DNA from: Gemmatimonadota bacterium
GTDB lineage: Bacteria > Latescibacterota > UBA2968
Assembly (NCBI GenBank): GCA_009838845.1
Contig: VXRD01000104.1
Location: 62,001 to 126,000, forward strand
Reading direction: 5' to 3'
Length of the DNA: 64,000 bases
The notes beneath the pieces were generated by a model. The model was not told where the DNA came from, made no database searches, and was given only the letters and a program-made list of their open reading frames with translations. Each line of letters starts with the position of its first letter. Positions within the stretch are counted from its first letter, which is position 1. A program made the translations under genes and the position numbers. Of the stretch, positions 9,026 through 16,148 are shown one piece after another.

Positions 9026-9124
9026 TTATTGGGCAAGTGTACCTTTTTGAAGCAACGTTTTCAGATCCTTTGACGGTTCAATACCCACAAGGGAGTTTCC
9101 CTCAGATAAGTCTTTAAGACGCAT
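9026..9124 (-). CDS. Possible 32-residue remnant or leader peptide upstream of the AAA ATPase
   Basis: ATG at 9124, AAAGG 7-10 nt upstream, then M-R-L-K-D-L-S-E-G-N-S-L-V-G-I-E-P-S, ending in TAA at 9026, 29 nt before the ATPase start. The opening resembles, from memory, the N-terminus of SNF2-type helicases seen in some defence islands (M-R-L-x-D-L-x-x-G-x-x-V-x-G-I). If that is right, this is the stub of a deleted gene. It may equally be a short leader ORF. Too short for a firm call. Confidence 0.35.
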   Translation of the reverse strand: MRLKDLSEGNSLVGIEPSKDLKTLLQKGTLAQ

Positions 9125-9200
9125 TAAAAATACCTTTATTAACAAATTCTGTCGCAAGCAACACACGAGGGTAGCACGACGACATTAATGATAAAAAACT

Positions 9201-9262
9201 TTCTGGATCGCGGCTCAAGCATGCCCCTGCATGGTTTAAGCAGGGGACCATGCCGCGATGAC
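9201..9262. repeat. Dispersed hairpin repeat, copy 1 (with inner second hairpin)
   Basis: TTCTGGATCGCGGCTCAAG opens and ACCATGCCGCGATGAC closes the element. The outer arms ATCGCGGC/GCCGCGAT pair perfectly, and an extra inner stem CCCCTGC/GCAGGGG lies between them. Near-identical elements without the inner stem occur at 17699-17734 (inverted) and 50814-50850. Copies 1 and 3 also share the A-rich run just before TTCTGG. No gene is encoded. Confidence 0.75.
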
Positions 9263-9307
9263 GGCTTTCAGGTGCTCATGCTTTGCTGATTGCTGATCGC
9301 TATGATT

Positions 9308-10993
9308 TCAACCCTTATCAGAACTCGACAAGCGCATGTCCTCTACCAGCATTTGCACATTGGTTCTGCCTTGCCAGGTATTGGCCTGTAGAGCAAAGGC
9401 GAGATCGACGCGGTCGCCTACTGACAATTCGTAAACCCGCTCGCCCTGGCGAAACCAGATTGCATCGCACAGGTCAGCACCTGTATCTACGCTGAGTTTC
9501 AAATGCGCCCCGCGGCCGATGGCGCGCGCATCTGCAATTCGACAATCGCGAGCTACAAAACGCGGCAACTCGTTTTTTGCACCAAAAGGGGCCAATTTGT
9601 CCAGGGAGTCAACGGTTGTCAGCGAAATATCGGACGGTTTGAGGGTGGCATCGACTTCCAGTTGGGGCGTCAGTGCTTCCTCTGATAGCCGCGCTTGAGC
9701 ATCTGCGATCAACCGCTCTTGAAATTCGAAATAATTTTCAGCGGGGACTGAAAATCCGGCGGCATCGGCGTGTCCACCAAATTCGGTGAGCAGATCTGAG
9801 ACGCGGAAAATCGCCTCGACGATATTGTATCCACCTGCTGTGCGCGCAGAACCCGTGTAGATGCCATTTTTCCGAAAGTTGGTACATACCAGTGCGGGTC
9901 GCGAAAATTTTTCGACCAATCGCCCGGCGATCAGCCCGACCACACCCAGATGCCATTCTTCACCGCGCACGACCAGAATGCGATACTGATCCAACCAGTT
10001 ATCTTCTACCATGCGTTCTGCTTCGGCTATGCCGTCGTTTTGCAGGGTCTGCCTTTCGCCATTTAGACTGTTTAATTCTTCGGCGAGTTTTGCAGCCTGT
10101 TCTCGGTTTTGACAGCGCAACAAATCGAGTGCCAAATCTGCCGATGATAGGCGCCCTGCACTGTTGATGCGCGGTCCCAGAAAGAATCCAATAGAGATTG
10201 TGTCAACGGGGCGGTTGGTCGTGCCCGCGACGGCTTTGAGTGCCTGCAAGCCCGGGCGCGCGGTGGTATCGAGGACCTGCATCCCCTTTCGCGTAAGCAG
10301 GCGATTTTCTGCAACCATGGGGGCCATATCAGCCACAGTGCCCAATGCGACGAGATCCAGAAGCGAGTTCAAATATCGGCGGCGTTCCGAATCGGGCAGG
10401 AATTCTGGTGCCAGTGCCTGTACTACTTTAAATGCCACCCCTACGGCAGCCAGTCCTTTGAAGGGATATTCACAGTCTGCGCGATTGGGATTCACCAGTG
10501 CCAGAGCGTCTGGCAATTTGTCCTGTGGATGGTGATGGTCAATGACTACCACATCAATTCCGGCGTCATTAGCCGTGTCAACAGCCTCAAATGCTGAAAT
10601 GCCATTGTCCGCGGTTACAATGAGTTGTGCTCCTTGTGCGTATGCCGTCTCTACACCCGACGGTTTCATGCCATACCCATCTCGGAACCGGTCGGGTAAC
10701 AAAAATGTGGCATTGGCACCTACCAGATCAAAAAAATCCAGCAAGACAGCGGTGCTCGTGACACCATCTACATCGTAATCGCCAAAAACCACAATGCGCT
10801 CTTTTTTGCGAATGGCTTCTGATATGCGTTCGACAATGCGGTGCATGTCTTGCATTAAATAGGGGTCATTCAAAATATCGGGAGAATCGGCCAAATCTTC
10901 TATTTTTAATGAACGGTTTGTGAGAATGACATCGGCAATAGAATGATAGTCGCCCTTATGGCGTATGTTCCATATCGGGTACCTGGGTTCCAT
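9308..10993 (-). CDS. recJ: Single-stranded-DNA-specific exonuclease RecJ
   Basis: 561 residues, the normal RecJ length. The DHH-family metal motifs are present: F-G-D-Y-D-V-D-G-V-T-S (about residues 70-80), T-A-D-N-G and V-I-D-H-H-H-P-Q (about 150), plus the DHHA1 region with G-x-x-x-G-R motifs (G-P-R-I-N-S-A-G-R-L-S) and G-G-H-A-D-A-A-G-F-S. The C-terminal OB-like domain follows. RecJ degrades 5'-ended single strands in recombination and mismatch/base-excision repair in the cytoplasm. It stands alone on the minus strand, divergent from the PspA gene group. Confidence 0.95.
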   Translation of the reverse strand: MEPRYPIWNIRHKGDYHSIADVILTNRSLKIEDLADSPDILNDPYLMQDMHRIVERISEAIRKKERIVVFGDYDVDGVTSTAVLLDFFDLVGANATFLLPDRFRDGYGMKPSGVETAYAQGAQLIVTADNGISAFEAVDTANDAGIDVVVIDHHHPQDKLPDALALVNPNRADCEYPFKGLAAVGVAFKVVQALAPEFLPDSERRRYLNSLLDLVALGTVADMAPMVAENRLLTRKGMQVLDTTARPGLQALKAVAGTTNRPVDTISIGFFLGPRINSAGRLSSADLALDLLRCQNREQAAKLAEELNSLNGERQTLQNDGIAEAERMVEDNWLDQYRILVVRGEEWHLGVVGLIAGRLVEKFSRPALVCTNFRKNGIYTGSARTAGGYNIVEAIFRVSDLLTEFGGHADAAGFSVPAENYFEFQERLIADAQARLSEEALTPQLEVDATLKPSDISLTTVDSLDKLAPFGAKNELPRFVARDCRIADARAIGRGAHLKLSVDTGADLCDAIWFRQGERVYELSVGDRVDLAFALQANTWQGRTNVQMLVEDMRLSSSDKG

Positions 10994-11155
10994 AAAATCT
11001 CCAGAGTGGTTGATCAGAGTGCGTATATGCGATCTCTACTTGACTTGAAGTCAATTTGAACGTTAATTTTTGAAACCAATATTTCGCTTGCGTATCTCAT
11101 AGGCAGGACGGTGGGTCACGTTACACCTTCCGCTAACCGCTTTCAGGAGTTTAAA

Positions 11156-11551
11156 ATGTCAGAATATTTCAATACAGTCAAATCTTATCTTCAAGACCTC
11201 AATCTCGCGGTTGACGAGGAAGATACCGCTGAAGAACTCGTTGTGGTGAGCGACGAAGACCGCGGTGTCAATCACCTCATTGTCGATTGCGAAGATCCCA
11301 TCCTCATTATTGAGCAGGCTATTATGCCTATTCCCAACGTCCCTGGGGATCTGTACAAAAGGTTGCTCGAAATGAATCGCACACTCGTCCACGGGGCGTT
11401 TGCCCTGGACGATGAAACCGGCACGGTTCTTTTCCGCGATACCCTGCGCCTCGATACCCTTGATCGCTCTGAGCTTGAAGGCTCTATCACCGCGCTCGAA
11501 CTCGCCTTGGCCGATAATGCCGCAGAATTACTCGAATATAGCCATCAGTAG
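11156..11551 (+). CDS. YbjN / CesT-Tir-chaperone-like protein of the PspA operon
   Basis: 131 residues, acidic, with the alpha-beta pattern of YbjN/CesT-like small proteins (Y-F-N-T-V-K-S-Y-L then I-V-D-C-E-D-P, P-G-D-L-Y-K-R-L-L-E-M-N, H-G-A-F-A-L-D-D-E-T-G and R-D-T-L). These are known genomic partners of PspA and are thought to act as small chaperone-like binders. AGGAG 8 nt before ATG 11156 decides the start; the frame extends further upstream without support. The stop is 39 nt before pspA, so it is probably the first gene of a three-gene operon. Confidence 0.75.
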   Translation: MSEYFNTVKSYLQDLNLAVDEEDTAEELVVVSDEDRGVNHLIVDCEDPILIIEQAIMPIPNVPGDLYKRLLEMNRTLVHGAFALDDETGTVLFRDTLRLDTLDRSELEGSITALELALADNAAELLEYSHQ

Positions 11552-11590
11552 TCAGTTGAACACTGACCATTTCCAAAAAAGGAGTATTTT

Positions 11591-12301
11591 ATGAGCATCT
11601 TTCAACGTCTCTTCAGTGTGGGCAAGGCCGAAGTCCATTCGGCTATTGACAAATTTGAAGATCCGATAAAAATGACCGAACAGGGTATCCGCGACCTGAA
11701 AAATGATCTCAATAGCGCGATGACCAGCCTGGCTGAGGTCAAAGGTCAGGCCATTCGATTGCGAAAGCAAGCCGAAGACAACAAGAAGGCCTCTGCTGAT
11801 TGGGAGCGTAAGGCCATGGTTTTGCTCCAAAAAGCCCAGAGCGGTGATCTGGATGCTGGGGAAGCCGACCGGTTGGCAACCGAAGCCCTTAGTCGCAAAA
11901 CAGAGGCCGACAGCCGCATCTCTCAGTTTGAGCAAGATGCCGAGATGCAGGAAGATATGGCAGCTAAGCTTCAAAGTCAGGTGGAGAAACTCAAATCTAC
12001 CATTGCAACACACGAAAATGAACTCATTTCACTGCGCGCGCGGGCGAAAACAGCGGCTGCGACGAAGAAAATCAACAAGCAGCTCGCCAAAGTCGATTCG
12101 TCTGGTACAATTGCCATGCTCGAGCGTATGAAAGAACGGGTTGAAGAGGATGAATCGCTCTCGCAGGCTTATGGCGAAATAGCCGGTGAATCCAAGAGCG
12201 TTGATGAGGAGATTGACGCGGCACTGAGTACCTCATCGGGTGACACAGATCAACGCCTTGCTGAACTCAAAGCAAAGATGGGGATGGCTTCGAAAGACTG
12301 A
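11591..12301 (+). CDS. pspA: PspA/IM30 family membrane-stress protein
   Basis: 236 residues, nearly all helical coiled coil, opening S-I-F-Q-R-L-F-S-V-G-K-A-E-V-H-S-A-I-D-K, then F-E-D-P-I-K-M and heptad-rich segments. These are the hallmarks of PspA/Vipp1 proteins, ESCRT-III-like filament formers that coat and stabilise the inner membrane. The N-terminal amphipathic helix alpha-0 is short. A good AAAAGGAG precedes the ATG. Its neighbours (YbjN-like before, DUF4178 after, and the opposing DUF350/spermidine-synthase genes) form a recurring PspA neighbourhood in bacteria. Confidence 0.93.
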   Translation: MSIFQRLFSVGKAEVHSAIDKFEDPIKMTEQGIRDLKNDLNSAMTSLAEVKGQAIRLRKQAEDNKKASADWERKAMVLLQKAQSGDLDAGEADRLATEALSRKTEADSRISQFEQDAEMQEDMAAKLQSQVEKLKSTIATHENELISLRARAKTAAATKKINKQLAKVDSSGTIAMLERMKERVEEDESLSQAYGEIAGESKSVDEEIDAALSTSSGDTDQRLAELKAKMGMASKD

Positions 12302-12383
12302 CGCTGGGTGTGCCTGTAGGAGAGACGCTGGCGCACCCGTTCTATCTGTCGCAGAAGGTTCATGGGTTGCCTGGAGATCTCAA

Positions 12384-12929
12384 ATGAATTGGAATCCTTT
12401 TAAGAAGAAGAAACAAGAACCCGAAGCTCTCGATCCCCTCAGTGTTACGCTGTCCGATCTCAAGCTGGGTTATGTCCTCGACTACGATCTCAAAACATGG
12501 CAGGTTACAGCGCAGCATTATTACGATTACGAGGGTGACCGCGCGGATGAATGGGAACTCACCTGCGGCGATGATGTGGCATATCTCGAGCGGTCAGAAG
12601 ACGATAGTATCTCCTGGGCCCTGACGCGCAAGATCCCCCTTTCCGATATTGAGGGCGATATCCGTGGGCACATGCGCGACCACGACAATGATGATCCTCC
12701 AGATGAAGTTAGATGCCAGGGGGTTATGTTCTATGGCATATCGTCAGCCGTTGGATCTTTTTACAAAGATAGCGGGGACGAGGGACAGCAGTTTATCATC
12801 TGGAATTATCTCGACGAGTCGGAGGAACACACCCTATCTATCGAGCAATGGGACGAAGACGCTTTTGATGCCGCGGTGGGGGAGATTGTCGAAGAATATC
12901 AATTTAGCAATATATTGCCTGTAGATTAA
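12384..12929 (+). CDS. DUF4178-like protein
   Basis: 181 residues from ATG 12384, which has GGAG 8 nt upstream. The frame is open further up into pspA, but that part is not protein-like. Basic start (N-P-F-K-K-K-K-Q-E), then a beta-rich acidic body: L-G-Y-V-L-D-Y-D-L-K-T-W-Q-V, Y-Y-D-Y-E-G-D, E-W-E-L-T-C-G-D, L-E-R-S-E-D-D. This pattern and the position between PspA and a membrane spermidine synthase fit DUF4178, whose biochemical role is unknown. Third gene of the YbjN-PspA-DUF4178 operon. It converges with the next gene, 5 nt apart. Confidence 0.72.
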   Translation: MNWNPFKKKKQEPEALDPLSVTLSDLKLGYVLDYDLKTWQVTAQHYYDYEGDRADEWELTCGDDVAYLERSEDDSISWALTRKIPLSDIEGDIRGHMRDHDNDDPPDEVRCQGVMFYGISSAVGSFYKDSGDEGQQFIIWNYLDESEEHTLSIEQWDEDAFDAAVGEIVEEYQFSNILPVD

Positions 12930-12934
12930 TATCT

Positions 12935-14461
12935 TTACTCAAACCCCCATTCTGATTTCCGATAGTATCGATCTACTGTTGGCTCCATTTCCGTGCTGAC
13001 CTCGATTGCATGTTTTTCATCAAACATGCCCTTCCAGAAGTGCAACATTCCCCGCATTGCTTCTGCATTCAAAAATTGCGTTTCAATGTCCTCAAAGGTG
13101 AGTTGCCGCATTCGGCGAATGAGGTCCATTTCTTCGGCTTTCATTCCCAATACCCATCCCCAATCTCCCATTGTTGGTATATAGGTGTGATAGGGTATGG
13201 TGGAAAAACCGGCGTCTGTCATCGTGCGCTCAATGCACAGAAATGCAAGGCGCGCGTTGAGGGGACTCGATGCCTGGGTTACCAGTACGCCATCGGGTGT
13301 TAAGTGACGCGCACACAGGCGATAAAATTCCCGCGAATACAATCTGGCGAGGTCTGGTCCTTTGGGGTCGGGCAAGTCGATGATGATGATGTTGAATAAT
13401 GCATCTGAATGCGCCAAAAACGCGCCCGCATCGCCGATTACCACATTGACACGCGGGTCGTCCAATGCCCGCGCATTCGCTTCCACAAAGACCGGGTGTG
13501 TGCGCGCCAGATTGATTATCGCTTTGTCTAAATCTACAAGGGTAATCGCTTTCACGTCTGCATATTTTACGACTTCGCGCACAGCCAGTCCATCCCCCCC
13601 GCCTAAGATGAGTACGTTGTTCCGCGATCCCGATAGTTTCATGGCCGGATGTACCAGCGATTCGTGATAGCGTTCTTCGTCATAGGTGCTGAATTGCACG
13701 TTGCCATTTAGGTGGAGCCAGTGGTGGCCTTTCCATTCTGTTATGACAATGCGTTGATAAGCGGTCTGATCTTGATAGATTACGCGGTCGCGATACCGAC
13801 TTTGCTCGCCCCATATCACAATGGGGCGGATATAAAGCCCCAGTACCAGAAGGCCCGCGCCCAGGATCCAGAATGCCGTCAATAGCAGCGAGCGACGCGC
13901 CAATAAGTGCCGATATTGCCACAGCAATACCGATGCCACGATAAAGTTAATCGCGCTCAACGCGAGTGGTGTGTACGTCAGGCCCAATTCTGGCAATAAA
14001 AAAAAGGCGAATAGTAGTCCGCCGATCAATGCGCCAAAATAGTCTTTTTCCATTACTGAGGCGATATTGGTGCGCAGATCCTGATATGCTTCGTTCATGC
14101 GCGCGACCAGCGGAATTTCCATGCCGATTAGTATGCCGATGGCAAAGGCATAGCTATAGATGAAAACACCTGCCGACAACACGAGTACCGACCCAAAATA
14201 CGCTACAACCGCACAGGTGGCACACAGGACTGAGAGATAAAATTCGATTGCGATAAAGCGATCCAGCAACCTGTCCGTCAATAATCGGCTCCATCGGCTG
14301 CCCAGGCCCATGGCAAATAACATCAGCGACATGAGCAGTGCCCACTGCAATGTCGTGTTGCCCAATAGATAGCTCGCCAGCGTTGACAATGTAAATTCCG
14401 CTACAATGCCCGCGCATCCCGTGGCGAATATACAGGCTTTTAAGAGATAGCTCTGTCGCAT
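12935..14461 (-). CDS. Membrane-embedded spermidine synthase-like protein
   Basis: 508 residues. The first ~210 hold seven or so transmembrane helices. The C-terminal part is a class I methyltransferase-fold aminopropyltransferase with V-L-I-L-G-G-G-D-G-L-A-V-R-E (about residue 285), L-V-D-L-D-K-A-I and V-I-G-D-A. Soluble homologues transfer aminopropyl groups to putrescine. The membrane-fused type is a known partner of PspA and DUF350 and its real substrate is unsettled. There is no Shine-Dalgarno; instead a perfect 9-bp hairpin plus T7 ends right at the ATG. DUF350 and a lipoprotein gene lie upstream on the same strand. Confidence 0.87.
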   Translation of the reverse strand: MRQSYLLKACIFATGCAGIVAEFTLSTLASYLLGNTTLQWALLMSLMLFAMGLGSRWSRLLTDRLLDRFIAIEFYLSVLCATCAVVAYFGSVLVLSAGVFIYSYAFAIGILIGMEIPLVARMNEAYQDLRTNIASVMEKDYFGALIGGLLFAFFLLPELGLTYTPLALSAINFIVASVLLWQYRHLLARRSLLLTAFWILGAGLLVLGLYIRPIVIWGEQSRYRDRVIYQDQTAYQRIVITEWKGHHWLHLNGNVQFSTYDEERYHESLVHPAMKLSGSRNNVLILGGGDGLAVREVVKYADVKAITLVDLDKAIINLARTHPVFVEANARALDDPRVNVVIGDAGAFLAHSDALFNIIIIDLPDPKGPDLARLYSREFYRLCARHLTPDGVLVTQASSPLNARLAFLCIERTMTDAGFSTIPYHTYIPTMGDWGWVLGMKAEEMDLIRRMRQLTFEDIETQFLNAEAMRGMLHFWKGMFDEKHAIEVSTEMEPTVDRYYRKSEWGFE

Positions 14462-14496
14462 AAAAAAATACTCGGCGGGTGTTTATACCGCCGAGT
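14461..14496 (-). terminator. Hairpin plus T7 tract abutting the spermidine-synthase start codon
   Basis: On the minus strand ACTCGGCGG (96-88 side) pairs perfectly with CCGCCGAGT over a 9-nt loop and is followed by ATTTTTTT and directly by ATG at 14461. It has the form of an intrinsic terminator after the DUF350 gene (stop at 14524) but leaves no room for a ribosome site. It could therefore act as terminator, attenuator or translational block. Confidence 0.6.
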
Positions 14497-14523
14497 TAGA
14501 GAAATTTAATACAACTTCCTTTT

Positions 14524-15369
14524 TTACAAGCTCCATACGATCAGAAACGATGCACCGACGTAAGATGTGGCTTCGATGAAGCCCGCGCCGAGATTGGGGT
14601 GTTCTTGATTGGCGATTTCATCGGTCAGTTTTTGTCCGGGTAAGAGGATTACATCGGAGATGAATCGGACGATGGGTAGCAAGATCAATCCCGCGACGAC
14701 TTCGATTGCAAAGTCCTGTAAATTTACAGTCCAGGAAATAAAATTGCCCGCCGATGCGTGAAATACGATGATGCCAATGCCGACTAATGCGCCCGCAAAA
14801 GCGACGCCCGCGGCGACGTTGTCTTTTTCGATTTCATCGTGAATGCTATACGGGGTAATCCATTCGTACACCAGTCCGGCCAGTACCAGAGCTACCTGAC
14901 CCAATGCCCAGAAAATCACGGTTGTCACAATTCCGCCAATCTCACCCGATACCGCGCCAAAGATCACCAATCCAGTTGCTATGTACGACGCGGCAATCAC
15001 GGCACCGGTGCCCGCGTTTTGATCGTTGATTAATTCATCCCGAATTTTGAATCCGTGCAGGATCACTCCGTCGTTGACCAGACGCGAGAGATTTAGCAAG
15101 ATGATCGCCAGCAATCCGTATATGCCGATGTCGATCAAATCGTTTTCCAATCCCTGAGATGGACCAGATAGGGTGCCGCCGATGGCCATGATCAATCCGA
15201 AATAATATCCCGCCATGGCTACACCCAGTGCGACGTTGTCTTTTTCTACGAGTTCTTCTCGCACGCTGTAACTCGTTGTCGTCAAGTCCTTGACCAATTT
15301 GCCGATCCAGAATAATACAAACGCGCTGATGAGATAAATACCCGTTGCGATTAAGTCCTGTCCTATCAT
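14524..15369 (-). CDS. DUF350 membrane protein
   Basis: 281 residues from ATG 15369. The frame is open for another 123 codons upstream, but those overlap the lipoprotein gene antiparallel to its own coding sense and are not protein-like. At least eight transmembrane helices are arranged in DUF350 units: I-G-K-L-V-K-D, S-V-R-E-E-L-V-E-K-D-N-V-A-L-G-V-A repeated as S-I-H-D-E-I-E-K-D-N-V-A-A-G-V-A. DUF350 proteins (YjfL) are small membrane proteins linked to PspA and spermidine-synthase genes; function unknown. The start overlaps the upstream stop as ATGA, indicating translational coupling. Confidence 0.88.
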   Translation of the reverse strand: MIGQDLIATGIYLISAFVLFWIGKLVKDLTTTSYSVREELVEKDNVALGVAMAGYYFGLIMAIGGTLSGPSQGLENDLIDIGIYGLLAIILLNLSRLVNDGVILHGFKIRDELINDQNAGTGAVIAASYIATGLVIFGAVSGEIGGIVTTVIFWALGQVALVLAGLVYEWITPYSIHDEIEKDNVAAGVAFAGALVGIGIIVFHASAGNFISWTVNLQDFAIEVVAGLILLPIVRFISDVILLPGQKLTDEIANQEHPNLGAGFIEATSYVGASFLIVWSL

Positions 15370-16097
15370 TTTCCAAACCCTCCAAAACTGCGGCTGCCAA
15401 ATCCAGATCGGCTGCGACTCGTTGAACGCGAACTGCCAAATCCACTGCGACTCTGGCTCGCGCGACTTTGCACTTTTTGTGTGAACGATTGTCTCTGTTG
15501 TGCTATGTTTGCCTGGCGTCGCTGGAATGTCGATGGTTTTTGTTTTTGTGTTACAGATCCCTGTGTGCCATACTCCCGATTGCGTCCGTAATACGGACGT
15601 TGATCTCGGCGATAAGACCGATAATCGTCGTAATCGTAGCGACTCATGCCAAATCCACCGCCCCAACCGAGCATATGACTCATGAGCGCGTATTGGCCGT
15701 AGAATTCCCAGAACGATGTGCCCCCGCGATCCGTCCAACGCCCGTAGCTCGGATTGCCCACATAGTGGTATCCGGGCGGATGTGGCGTGTTGTTGACGCC
15801 ATCTTGCTCAGATTTGGCAACGAGCGCCATTCCCAAAAATGGTTCGTATTTTCGATAGATGGATTCCGATACTTCTATCCAGTCCGATTGTACCTTTTTT
15901 TCTCCCTGTGTTATTAAATACCGGTGGTAATACGTGGTGAAGAGAGTGCCTTCTTCGCGTATGTCATCCAGTACAATCATATATGCCGGTGCCGAGGCCA
16001 GCGATTTTTGCATTTCAACGACGGGATCGCGCTCGCCGCCGCACCCGGATAATAACAGCAGGCCGATTAGCAAGACTGGCAGTCGTCCTCGTGTCAT
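15366..16097 (-). CDS. Lipoprotein with Ser/Arg/Gly/Phe-rich tail, PspA-DUF350 cluster
   Basis: 243 residues. Signal peptide and lipobox L-L-S-G-C place it in the envelope (Cys about residue 19). The middle part (Y-H-Y-V-G-N-P-S-Y-G-R-W, then F-W-E-F-Y-G-Q-Y) has no fold I recognise. The last ~40 residues are low complexity with repeated R-S-G-F-G-S and end F-G-G-F-G-K. YjfM/DUF1190-like lipoproteins with similar tails accompany DUF350 in enterobacteria, so an equivalent role is possible. Its stop overlaps the DUF350 start by 4 nt. A GGAGG lies 5 nt before the ATG. Confidence 0.75.
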   Translation of the reverse strand: MTRGRLPVLLIGLLLLSGCGGERDPVVEMQKSLASAPAYMIVLDDIREEGTLFTTYYHRYLITQGEKKVQSDWIEVSESIYRKYEPFLGMALVAKSEQDGVNNTPHPPGYHYVGNPSYGRWTDRGGTSFWEFYGQYALMSHMLGWGGGFGMSRYDYDDYRSYRRDQRPYYGRNREYGTQGSVTQKQKPSTFQRRQANIAQQRQSFTQKVQSRASQSRSGFGSSRSTSRSRSGFGSRSFGGFGK

Positions 16098-16148
16098 AAT
16101 TCCTCCTTTGTTTTATTTAAGATACCTCAATATCAGTTTTGTGCAATA

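Noticed and set aside
15370-15738. N-terminal extension of the DUF350 frame to 404 codons
   Set aside because: It overlaps the lipoprotein gene in another frame and is not protein-like; the ATGA overlap at 15369 gives a natural start.
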